From Brevundimonas sp. (GTDB lineage: Bacteria; Pseudomonadota; Alphaproteobacteria; Caulobacterales; Caulobacteraceae): a stretch of DNA of 5,834 nt. Below, one piece after another: positions 1 through 5,678 of this stretch. The DNA lies in contig JALAGW010000281.1 in the NCBI GenBank assembly GCA_022712235.1, positions 1-5,834 of the forward strand, in the 5' to 3' direction. Under the pieces are notes generated by a model. That model had not been told where the DNA came from. It saw only the letters and a program-made list of their open reading frames with translations, and made no database searches. Position numbers and translations under genes: made by a program. How positions within the stretch are numbered: position 1 is the first letter of the stretch; each line of letters begins with the position of its first letter.

Positions 1-777
1 CCCACCCCAGCCGCCGCGTCCGCCCCCGCGACCCTGGTTCTTGAGCGCCTCGCTGGCGGCCCAGATCAGGATGGGGGTCAGGCCGTCGCCGCCCTTGCCG
101 CCGCGACGCCGTTTGCCGCCCGCCGCCGCCCCGACCAGGCTGATGAAGAGGAAGAAGAAGATCAGGAAGATGATGATGGCGGGCAGGATCGGCTTTTCGC
201 GCTCGCTGGCAGCGCTTTTCGCCTCGGCGGCGCGGGCCTGGGCCTCGGCCGGATCAGCGGTCAGCTGGGCGATGACGGCGTCGGTCCCGGCGATGATGCC
301 GGCGGCGTAGTCGCCCTCACGGAAGGCCGGCAGAATGTCGTTGCGGATGATGAGCGAGGAATAGGCGTCGGTCAGCACGCCCTCCAGCCCATAGCCGACC
401 TCGATCCGCACCTTGCGCTCATTCGGCGCGACGATCAGCAGGGCGCCGCCGTCGTTTTCCTTCTGCCCGATGCCCCAGTGACGACCCAGCTGATAGCCGA
501 AGTCCTCGATCTCCTGATCCTGCAGCGAGGGCAGGGTGACGACCACCAGTTGATCGCCGGTCTGCTGTTCCAGCGTCGCCAGCTTGCCGGTCAGGGTTTG
601 TTCCTGTTCCGGGCTCAGCAGTTGGGCGTCATCGACCACCCGTCCGGTCAGGGCCGGGAAGTTGATCTCGGCGGCGAAGGCCGGAAGCGCCGCCAGCCAC
701 AAGACGAGCACCAGCAGCAACGCCGGGATCAGGCCCGACGCATGATGGTCCCTCACGGCGAGGGCGGAAGGGGTCAT
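1..777 (-). CDS. TPM-domain (YgcG/Psb32-like) membrane protein, C-terminus cut by window edge
   Basis: Reading the minus strand from the ATG at 777 gives 259 residues with no stop before the left edge, so the 3' end is missing. Residues 1-36 look like a signal peptide: a hydrophobic core at about 16-31 and an AFAA cleavage region at 33-36. Residues about 44-173 match the TPM domain: GRVVDDAQLLS near the start, a DQLVVVTLPS strand, then FGYQLGRHWGIG, NDGGALLIVAPNERKVRIEVGYGLEG and a conserved TDAYSS segment. A second membrane helix lies at about 197-217, followed by basic residues (GKRRRGGK) and a glycine-rich tail, the usual layout of YgcG-type proteins. This predicts a TPM domain outside the inner membrane, anchored by the helix. 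The molecular function of the family is poorly defined. It starts ten bases after the lemA stop, so co-transcription and possibly translational coupling are likely; no strong Shine-Dalgarno is visible, so the start is less certain than the family call. Confidence 0.9.
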   Translation of the reverse strand, partial: MTPSALAVRDHHASGLIPALLLVLVLWLAALPAFAAEINFPALTGRVVDDAQLLSPEQEQTLTGKLATLEQQTGDQLVVVTLPSLQDQEIEDFGYQLGRHWGIGQKENDGGALLIVAPNERKVRIEVGYGLEGVLTDAYSSLIIRNDILPAFREGDYAAGIIAGTDAVIAQLTADPAEAQARAAEAKSAASEREKPILPAIIIFLIFFFLFISLVGAAAGGKRRRGGKGGDGLTPILIWAASEALKNQGRGGGRGGWGG

Positions 778-787
778 GCCAATCTGA

Positions 788-1492
788 TCAGGCTGCCGGA
801 GCCGGCGCAGCGGCAGGTGGCGTCGAACCGGGCGCGGCGCCCGGCGTGGTCGCAGGCGCGCCGCCGCCGGGCTGGGCGCCGGGAACGCCGAGGTTGAAGT
901 TCACGCTCGGGGCGCTCTGGGCTTCGGCGGTGGCGGTGAACAACTGCATGGGCTTGGAGCCGCCGTGCAGGGTCTTGGCCCAGATCACGCTGGGGAAGGT
1001 GCGCAGCTCGGTGTTGTAGTCGCGCACGGCCTCATTGTAGTCGCGGCGCGCCACGGCGATGCGGTTCTCGGTGCCTTCCAGCTGCGACTGCAGGGTCAGG
1101 AAGTTCTGATTGGCCTGCAGTTGCGGATAGGCCTCGACCGTCACCAGCAGCCGGGACAGGGCGCTGGAAAGCTCGCCTTGCGCCTGCTGGTATTGCTGGA
1201 AGGCGGCTGCGTTATCGAGGTTCGAGGCGTCGATTTTGACGCTGGTGGCCTTGGCGCGGGCCTCGATCACCTGGGTCAGGGTGGTGCGCTCCTGAATGGC
1301 CGCGCCCTGAACGGTGGCGACCAGGTTGGGCACCAGGTCCGAGCGGCGCTGATACTGGCTCTGGACGTCGGCCCAGGCCGCCTCCGCCCGTTCCTGCTTG
1401 GTCGGAATGGTGTTGTAGCCGCAGGCGCCCACGGCGGGGGTCAGGACGACGACGGCGGCGACGGCCGCGAGACGGGGCGGGAATCCAGCCAT
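788..1492 (-). CDS. lemA: LemA family lipoprotein
   Basis: A protein of 234 residues. It opens with a lipoprotein signal peptide: a hydrophobic stretch at 8-21, then a VGAC lipobox with Cys24 as the lipidated residue. The LemA domain follows at about 27-200. Typical segments are YQRRSDLVPNLV (47-58), the helix around VIEARAKAT (75-83), YPQLQANQNF (122-131), LEGTENRIAVARRDYN (138-153) and the end region with FPSVIW (166-171). The fold is a helical bundle facing the periplasm. The last 30 residues are low-complexity Pro/Ala/Gly and look disordered. The open frame reaches back to 1630, but the ATG at 1492 is preferred: it has a GGAGGAG Shine-Dalgarno four bases upstream and puts the signal peptide at the N-terminus, while the extra 46 residues would be encoded partly by the palindromic repeat. 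The function of LemA proteins is not settled; its TPM neighbour is a common partner, suggesting a shared envelope role. Confidence 0.92.
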   Translation of the reverse strand: MAGFPPRLAAVAAVVVLTPAVGACGYNTIPTKQERAEAAWADVQSQYQRRSDLVPNLVATVQGAAIQERTTLTQVIEARAKATSVKIDASNLDNAAAFQQYQQAQGELSSALSRLLVTVEAYPQLQANQNFLTLQSQLEGTENRIAVARRDYNEAVRDYNTELRTFPSVIWAKTLHGGSKPMQLFTATAEAQSAPSVNFNLGVPGAQPGGGAPATTPGAAPGSTPPAAAPAPAA

Positions 1493-1496
1493 GAAG

Positions 1497-1503
1497 CTCC
1501 TCC
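1497..1503 (-). promoter_or_regulatory. Shine-Dalgarno of lemA
   Basis: On the minus strand GGAGGAG precedes the ATG at 1492 with four bases (CTTC) between. This strong site decides the lemA start against the longer open frame that begins at 1630. Confidence 0.8.
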
Positions 1504-1534
1504 GGCGGCCATGATGACCGCTGATCCGGTAAAG

Positions 1535-1563
1535 ACTATCGGAGCGGAAAGGCTCCGCTTCAA
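1535..1563 (-). promoter_or_regulatory. Putative sigma-70-type promoter of the lemA-TPM operon
   Basis: On the minus strand a -35-like TTGAAG (1563-1558) and a -10-like GATAGT (1540-1535) are separated by exactly 17 bases; each matches the general consensus at four of six positions. Transcription would start near 1528, leaving a leader of about 35 bases with the lemA Shine-Dalgarno. The spacer is occupied by a small palindrome, CGGAGC (1540-1545) and GCTCCG (1552-1557), which could be an operator or chance. No experiment supports the site; it is a consensus match only. Confidence 0.4.
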
Positions 1564-1579
1564 GGCTGGATTTTCTGAT

Positions 1580-1702
1580 CCGCTCACCCCGGCGGACGCC
1601 GGGAGCCAGTTCTTTGGCCATCAGTCGCACTGCGAGGCTTTTGGGACGTCATCGGGGCGTGTGCGGCTCTCACTGGACCCCGGCGTCCGCCGGGGTGAGC
1701 GG
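1580..1702. repeat. Inverted repeat pair of a REP-like palindromic element
   Basis: The arms at 1580-1610 and 1672-1702 are reverse complements at 29 of 31 positions, including an unbroken run of 24 (1580-1603 with 1679-1702); the loop is 61 bases. Each arm is itself palindromic: CCCCGGCG-TC-CGCCGGGG at 1678-1695, and a seven-base version, CCCGGCG-GA-CGCCGGG, at 1588-1603. This nested, GC-rich layout is that of paired REP/BIME elements. Translated, the arms give strings such as DPGVRRGE or TPASAGVSG, which turn up as spurious peptides in many alphaproteobacterial annotations (recalled, not searched). It begins nine bases downstream of the folD stop. It has no T-run, so it is not a classical intrinsic terminator, though the folded RNA could protect or end the folD transcript. 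Confidence 0.75.
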
Positions 1703-1710
1703 GAGTTGCC

Positions 1711-2634
1711 TCAGCTGTTCAGGTCTTCCGGCTCTACGCCTGCCGCGCGGCAGGCGGCGGTATAGGTGTTGGCCAGCAGGCAGGCGATGGTCATGGGGCC
1801 GACGCCGCCGGGGACGGGGGTGATGCGGCCCGCGACCTCGACCGCCTCATTGAAGTCCACGTCGCCGACGACGCGGGTCTTGCCCTCGGCGGCCTTGACC
1901 GGGTCCTTGGAGGGGACGCGGTTGATGCCCACTTCGATGACGGTGGCGCCGGGCTTGATCCAGGCGCCCTTGATCATCTCGGGACGGCCGACGGCGGCGA
2001 CCAGGATGTCGGCGGTGCGGCACAGGGCGGGCAGGTCGCGGGTGCGCGAGTGGGCCACGGTGACGGTGCAGCTTTCGCCGAGCAGCAGTTGGGCCATCGG
2101 CTTGCCGACGATGTTGGAGCGGCCGACGATGACGGCGTTCAGGCCCGACAGATCGCCGAGCTGGCCCTTGAGCAGCATCAGGCTGCCTAGCGGGGTGCAG
2201 GGGATCATGCCCGGCAGGCCGACCGCCAGTCGTCCGACGTTGACCACGTGGAAGCCGTCCACGTCCTTGTCAGGGTCGAGGGCGCCCAGGACGGCGGCCG
2301 AATCAATGTGCCGGGGCAGGGGCAGTTGAACGAGGATGCCGTGGATGCCCGCGTCGGCGTTGAGCGACGCGATCAGGGCCAGCAGTTCCTCCTGGGTGGT
2401 CGTGTCGGCCAGACGGTGGGTGTCCGAGCGCATCCCGGCCTTCAGCGTCGTTTCGCCCTTGTTGCGGACATAGAGCTGGCTGGCGGGGTCCTCCCCGACG
2501 ATGACGACGGCCAGGCCAGGCTTGACGCCGTGGGCCGCTTCCAGCCGCGCGGCGGCGGCGGCGACGCGCTCGACCAGGGTCAGCGAGAAGGCCTTGCCGT
2601 CGATCAGCGAGGCGCGTGCGGGTTCGTCAGCCAT
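1711..2634 (-). CDS. folD: Bifunctional methylenetetrahydrofolate dehydrogenase/methenyltetrahydrofolate cyclohydrolase
   Basis: FolD interconverts 5,10-methylene-THF, 5,10-methenyl-THF and 10-formyl-THF in the cytoplasm with NADP, feeding purine and formyl-methionine synthesis. The 307-residue product is close to the usual length of 280-300. The active-site segment SQLYVRNK (52-59) carries the conserved Tyr55 and Lys59; it is followed by VQLPLP (102-107), the DVDGFH motif (124-129), PCTPLG (145-150), the nucleotide-binding GRSNIVGKP (171-179) and the C-terminal signature TPVPGGVGPMT (272-282). All catalytic motifs are intact. The ATG at 2634 is preferred because GGAG lies six bases upstream; an in-frame ATG at 2646 would add four residues (MEPI) but has no Shine-Dalgarno and overlaps that of the shorter start. 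The gene is divergent from the PPC-repeat gene and is followed by the palindromic repeat, which suggests a single-gene transcription unit. Confidence 0.97.
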   Translation of the reverse strand: MADEPARASLIDGKAFSLTLVERVAAAAARLEAAHGVKPGLAVVIVGEDPASQLYVRNKGETTLKAGMRSDTHRLADTTTQEELLALIASLNADAGIHGILVQLPLPRHIDSAAVLGALDPDKDVDGFHVVNVGRLAVGLPGMIPCTPLGSLMLLKGQLGDLSGLNAVIVGRSNIVGKPMAQLLLGESCTVTVAHSRTRDLPALCRTADILVAAVGRPEMIKGAWIKPGATVIEVGINRVPSKDPVKAAEGKTRVVGDVDFNEAVEVAGRITPVPGGVGPMTIACLLANTYTAACRAAGVEPEDLNS

Positions 2635-2640
2635 AATCGG

Positions 2641-2644
2641 CTCC
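2641..2644 (-). promoter_or_regulatory. Shine-Dalgarno of folD
   Basis: GGAG on the minus strand, six bases before the ATG at 2634. It supports that start over the in-frame ATG at 2646, which would overlap this site. Confidence 0.55.
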
Positions 2645-2675
2645 ATACGTCGGGAACTGGAACGCGTGGCCGCGA

Positions 2676-2706
2676 TTTACAGCCGCTGCGGTTCGGCGTC
2701 TATGAT
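2676..2706 (+). promoter_or_regulatory. Possible promoter of the PPC-repeat/fni operon
   Basis: In the divergent region between folD and the PPC-repeat gene a TTTACA (2676-2681) is followed after 19 bases by TATGAT (2701-2706), five of six matches to the -10 consensus. The spacing is long, so the -35 assignment is weak. Transcription would begin near 2713, just before the AGAGG Shine-Dalgarno at 2718-2722 that precedes the ATG at 2728. I found no convincing promoter facing folD in the same region. Confidence 0.3.
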
Positions 2707-2727
2707 AGCGCCAGCAAAGAGGTTTTC

Positions 2728-4563
2728 ATGCGTCATTCTCAGTTCGCGGCCCTGTTCGGGGCGGTCAGCGTCATCGCTCTGCTGTCGTCCGGCTCCGTTT
2801 TCGCCCAGACAGCGACCGACATCCGCATAGGGGCAGAGGTTCGCGGACGACTGGAGGAGGGCGACGCCCGCACGCGCGGAAACGAGGCCTATCGTTATGA
2901 CGACTATCGCGTTCAGCTCCGCGCCGGCCAACGGCTGCAGGCTGAACTGCGCAGCAGCGACTTCGACGCCTATCTGGCGCTCTATGCCGAGGACCGCACC
3001 ACGGGCGACCCGCTGGCTTCCGACGATGACGGCGCCGGCAGCGGCATGAACGCCCGCCTGCGCTTCACGCCCGAGACCGACGGCGTCTATATCATCCGCG
3101 CGCGCCCCTATTCGGGTCTGGAGACCGGCGCCTACACCCTGGCGCTCAGCGAGCGCGTGGCTCCGCGCCAGCCGCGTCCGGGCCGCATCTCGGTCGGCGG
3201 CGATGTCTCGGGCCGCCTGACGAGCGGCGACGCCGAAGATGAGGACGGCAATGTCTTCGACGCCTACGCCTTCCGCGCGAACGCCGGCGATCGGGTGGCG
3301 GTCCTGCTGGAGTCCGATGACTTCGATCCGGTGGTGCGCGTGGGCCGAATGGTCAATGGCGGCTTCGTCCAGGCCGCCCGGAACGACGACGGCGCGGGCA
3401 AGGGGCTGAACTCCTATCTCGTCTTCACCGCCCCTCAGGCCGGCGAATACGTCATTCAGGCCGCCTCGATCAGCAGCGGCGCTGAAGGCGACTATCGCCT
3501 GACGCTGGAGCAAGGACCGCCGGCGCCGCAGTCGCGCGGCATCGCCATTGGGGATGAGGTCAGCGGTCGGCTGGACGAGGACAGCCCCAAGAGCGATTCC
3601 GGCGCTTCGGCCGACCTCTACCGCTTCACTGGCCGTGCCGGTCAGCGCGTGGCCATCAGCCTGAAGGCCGATGATTTCGACAGCTATCTCGAGCTGTTCG
3701 ACGTCAATCACAACAGCCTAGCCACCGACGACGACAGCGGCGGCGAACTGAACGCCCGCCTGACCTTCGTTCTGCCCGAGGATGGCGACTACCTGATCGA
3801 GGCGCGTGGCTTCTCGGACGCCACGGGCAGCTATGACCTGAAGATCGAGGAGGTGGCCCCGCCGCCGCCGCCGACCGCGCTTGGTTTTGGTCAGACCGTT
3901 CAGGGCGACCTGAAGGAGGGAGGCGCGATCGACGATCAGGGCCGGCTCTATGACGGTTACGCCTTCACCGGAACGGAGGGGCAGCGTGTTCAGGCCATCA
4001 TGCGCTCGGGCGACTTTGACGCCCTGCTGCAGGTCGGCAAGGCCGGCGAGGAGTTCGAGGAACTGGCCTCCGACGACGACGGCCTGCGTCAGGGCACGGA
4101 CGCCCGTCTGACCTTCACCCTGCCGGAAGACGGCGACTATGTGCTTCGTGCTCTGCCCTATTCCAGCAGCGGCAAGGGGCTGTATTCGCTGGAGTTCGCT
4201 GACCGTGGGCCGGAACCGGGACCGGGCAGCCTGCTGGTCGGCTCGACCGCGCGCGGCAGCCTGTCCGAAGCCGACGCCATGAATGACGACGGGGTTTCCT
4301 TCGACGCCTACACCTTCAAGGCCAAGGCGGACGAGAAGCTGCGCTTCACCATGATCTCCGCCGCCTTCGACGCCGTGGTCGAGGTGGGCGAGGACAAGGA
4401 CGGCGATTTCCGCAGCCTGGAAGAGGACGATGACAGCCTGTCGGACACCCATGCCCGTCTGGACTGGACCGCGCCGCGCGACGGAACCTATGTCGTGCGG
4501 GCCCGCAGCTTCGCCGCCGCTTCGACCGGCGACTATGTGCTGACGGTCGAGCGCCAGCCCTGA
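2728..4563 (+). CDS. Exported protein with five tandem PPC-like domains
   Basis: A 611-residue protein. Residues 1-27 form a Sec signal peptide (hydrophobic 6-20, likely cleavage after VFA at 24-26). The rest is five repeats of about 105-112 residues at roughly 32-142, 153-262, 271-375, 384-491 and 501-609. Each has the same order: a start like G-x-x-V-x-G-x-L, an acidic run, Y-x-F/V then AGQR, a (S/D)-D-F-D strand followed by a hydrophobic strand, an acidic loop (SDDDGAG, NDDGAG, TDDDSGG, SDDDG, EDDDS), NARL-x-F, a P-x-x-G-x-Y strand and a closing G-x-Y-x-L. This pattern fits the PPC (pre-peptidase C-terminal) beta-sandwich family, usually an appendage of secreted peptidases; here no enzymatic domain is present. 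The acidic loops could bind calcium (inference). No cysteine was seen. The start at 2728 is set by AGAGG five bases upstream and by the signal peptide; the frame is open further upstream but antisense to folD. Role unknown; probably periplasmic or secreted. Confidence 0.88.
   Translation: MRHSQFAALFGAVSVIALLSSGSVFAQTATDIRIGAEVRGRLEEGDARTRGNEAYRYDDYRVQLRAGQRLQAELRSSDFDAYLALYAEDRTTGDPLASDDDGAGSGMNARLRFTPETDGVYIIRARPYSGLETGAYTLALSERVAPRQPRPGRISVGGDVSGRLTSGDAEDEDGNVFDAYAFRANAGDRVAVLLESDDFDPVVRVGRMVNGGFVQAARNDDGAGKGLNSYLVFTAPQAGEYVIQAASISSGAEGDYRLTLEQGPPAPQSRGIAIGDEVSGRLDEDSPKSDSGASADLYRFTGRAGQRVAISLKADDFDSYLELFDVNHNSLATDDDSGGELNARLTFVLPEDGDYLIEARGFSDATGSYDLKIEEVAPPPPPTALGFGQTVQGDLKEGGAIDDQGRLYDGYAFTGTEGQRVQAIMRSGDFDALLQVGKAGEEFEELASDDDGLRQGTDARLTFTLPEDGDYVLRALPYSSSGKGLYSLEFADRGPEPGPGSLLVGSTARGSLSEADAMNDDGVSFDAYTFKAKADEKLRFTMISAAFDAVVEVGEDKDGDFRSLEEDDDSLSDTHARLDWTAPRDGTYVVRARSFAAASTGDYVLTVERQP
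2821..4554 (+). repeat. Tandem array of five diverged PPC-domain coding units
   Basis: The units lie at about 2821-3153, 3184-3513, 3538-3852, 3877-4200 and 4228-4554, with a period of about 117 codons. Short Pro-rich linkers join them (for example PRQPRPG, GPPAPQ, APPPPPP). Protein-level motifs are shared but the DNA has diverged, so the duplication is old and recombination between units is unlikely. Units 2, 4 and 5 look most alike around the (V/L/F)-x-D-x-Y-x-F segment; unit 3 is shortest. Confidence 0.8.
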
Positions 4564-4570
4564 CGGCTGA

Positions 4571-4580
4571 GGGGGGAGGG
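4571..4580 (+). promoter_or_regulatory. Shine-Dalgarno of fni
   Basis: A purine tract with GGGGAGGG lies four bases before the ATG at 4585, inside the 21-base gap after the PPC-repeat stop codon. It allows efficient translation of fni from a shared transcript. Confidence 0.7.
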
Positions 4581-4584
4581 CGCG

Positions 4585-5616
4585 ATGAGCGATGACCTGA
4601 TCCTGGGCCGCAAGGATCAGCACCTGGACGTGGTGCTGTCCGGCGGCGGGCGTCACGCCCAGGCGTCCGGCTTCGACGACTGGCGCTTCGTGCATGAGGC
4701 CTTGCCGGATCTGGACCACGCCAAGATCGACCTCGGCGCCGACTTCCTCGGGCGGCGTCTTCAGGCTCCCCTGTTGATCAGCGCCATGACCGGCGGCCCG
4801 GCCCGCGCCGAGGCCATCAACGCCCGTCTGGCCGAGGCGGCCCAGCACCTGGGCATCGCCCTGGCCGTCGGCTCGCAGCGGGCCGCCATCGAAGGCGGAG
4901 CCAGCGGGGGGCTGGATCGCGCCTTGCGCGACCGGGCGCCGGACACGCCCATTCTGGCCAATATCGGCGCGGCCCAACTGACGCGGGGCTTCGGCGTCGA
5001 GCAAGCCAGGCGGGCGCTGGACATGATCGGGGCCGACGCCCTGGTGGTGCATCTGAATCCCTTGCAGGAAGCCTGTCAGCCCGAGGGCGATCGCGACTGG
5101 TGGGGTGTGGGCGCAGCGCTTCAGGCCCTGATCCGCGAGCTGGACGCGCCGGTCATCGTCAAGGAGACGGGGGCGGGCATATCGGCCGTCACCGCCCAGC
5201 GCCTGATCGCCATGGGGGCGGCGGGCGTGGACGTGGCCGGGGCCGGCGGCGCCAACTGGGGCCTGATCGAGGGCGAGCGCGCGACTGATCCGGCGGACAA
5301 GGCCCACGCCGCCGCCTTCGCCGCCTGGGGCATCCCCAGCGCCCGCGCCATCGCCGAGGCCCGCAACGCTCTGCCTGAGGCTCTGATCATCGGCTCCGGC
5401 GGGGTCCGCGACGGAGTCGATGTGGCCAAGGCCGTCCGCCTGGGCGCCGATCTGGTCGGCATGGCCTCGGGCGTCATTCAGGCCGCCACAGAGTCCACCG
5501 AGGCGGTGGTCGCCCATTTCCAGACGGTGATCCGACAGCTGCGGACCGTCTGTTTCTGCACCAACGCCGCCAGCGTGGCGGCCTTGAAACGCGTTCCTTT
5601 GTTAAGTGTAAAATAA
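4585..5616 (+). CDS. fni: Type II isopentenyl-diphosphate delta-isomerase (FMN-dependent)
   Basis: A 343-residue cytoplasmic enzyme that interconverts isopentenyl and dimethylallyl diphosphate using reduced FMN, NAD(P)H and Mg2+, feeding quinone, hopanoid or carotenoid synthesis. It has the normal length and the TIM-barrel motifs of the Fni/Idi-2 family: the N-terminal RKDQH substrate-binding motif (9-13), SAMTGG (66-71), AVGSQRA (94-100), NIGAAQL (126-132), HLNPLQE (156-162) with the conserved Gln161 and Mg-ligand Glu162, VKETGAGIS (192-200) with Lys193, GVDVAGAGGANW (214-225), and the FMN phosphate site GSGGVRDG (270-277). It is unrelated in fold to the Nudix-type Idi-1. It lies 21 bases after the PPC-repeat gene on the same strand, so an operon is likely although the two products act in different compartments. 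Alphaproteobacteria that make carotenoids sometimes keep this gene in crt clusters; no crt gene is in this window. Confidence 0.96.
   Translation: MSDDLILGRKDQHLDVVLSGGGRHAQASGFDDWRFVHEALPDLDHAKIDLGADFLGRRLQAPLLISAMTGGPARAEAINARLAEAAQHLGIALAVGSQRAAIEGGASGGLDRALRDRAPDTPILANIGAAQLTRGFGVEQARRALDMIGADALVVHLNPLQEACQPEGDRDWWGVGAALQALIRELDAPVIVKETGAGISAVTAQRLIAMGAAGVDVAGAGGANWGLIEGERATDPADKAHAAAFAAWGIPSARAIAEARNALPEALIIGSGGVRDGVDVAKAVRLGADLVGMASGVIQAATESTEAVVAHFQTVIRQLRTVCFCTNAASVAALKRVPLLSVK
5584..5614 (+). promoter_or_regulatory. Possible promoter at the fni 3' end for the downstream gene
   Basis: The end of fni turns sharply AT-rich. TTGAAA (5584-5589, five of six consensus matches) and TAAAAT (5609-5614, five of six) are 19 bases apart, two more than ideal. 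If real, the downstream exported-protein gene would have its own transcript with a leader of about 55-60 bases. This rests on consensus matching only. Confidence 0.3.
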
Positions 5617-5623
5617 ATCAACT

Positions 5624-5648
5624 GTTTAGGCGCTCAGTTTAGGGCGCT
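5624..5648. repeat. Short direct repeat, GTTTAGG(G)CGCT twice
   Basis: GTTTAGGCGCT at 5624-5634 is repeated as GTTTAGGGCGCT at 5637-5648, differing by one inserted G. The start-to-start spacing is 13 bases, a little over one helical turn. It lies between fni and the next gene, just downstream of the possible promoter, so it could be a tandem regulator site; chance duplication is not excluded. Confidence 0.4.
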
Positions 5649-5678
5649 GGTTCGGAACACCCACGGAGCCCCCTCTCT

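Noticed and set aside
1493..1630. 46-residue N-terminal extension of LemA
   Set aside because: It is encoded partly by the palindromic repeat, would bury the lipoprotein signal peptide inside the protein, and lacks the strong Shine-Dalgarno found before 1492.
1580..1702. Intrinsic terminator for folD
   Set aside because: The stem potential is strong but no T-run follows on either strand, so the rho-independent model is not met; it is recorded as a repeat instead.
965..1765. 266-residue plus-strand open frame opposite lemA and through the repeat
   Set aside because: Antisense to lemA, spans the intergenic palindrome, and shows no domain or start signal.
2248..2727. Upstream extension of the PPC-repeat frame back to 2248
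   Set aside because: The extension overlaps folD in antisense, and the signal peptide and Shine-Dalgarno both place the start at 2728.
2677..3711. 344-residue minus-strand open frame opposite the first PPC units
   Set aside because: Antisense shadow of the PPC array. Its apparent internal repetition mirrors the repeats on the true coding strand.
3718..5517. 599-residue open frame on the minus strand across the PPC-repeat gene and fni
   Set aside because: It is antisense to two well-supported genes, has no recognisable domain, and its composition (rich in Gly, Gln, His, Ala, Val) is that of the reverse complement of high-GC coding DNA.
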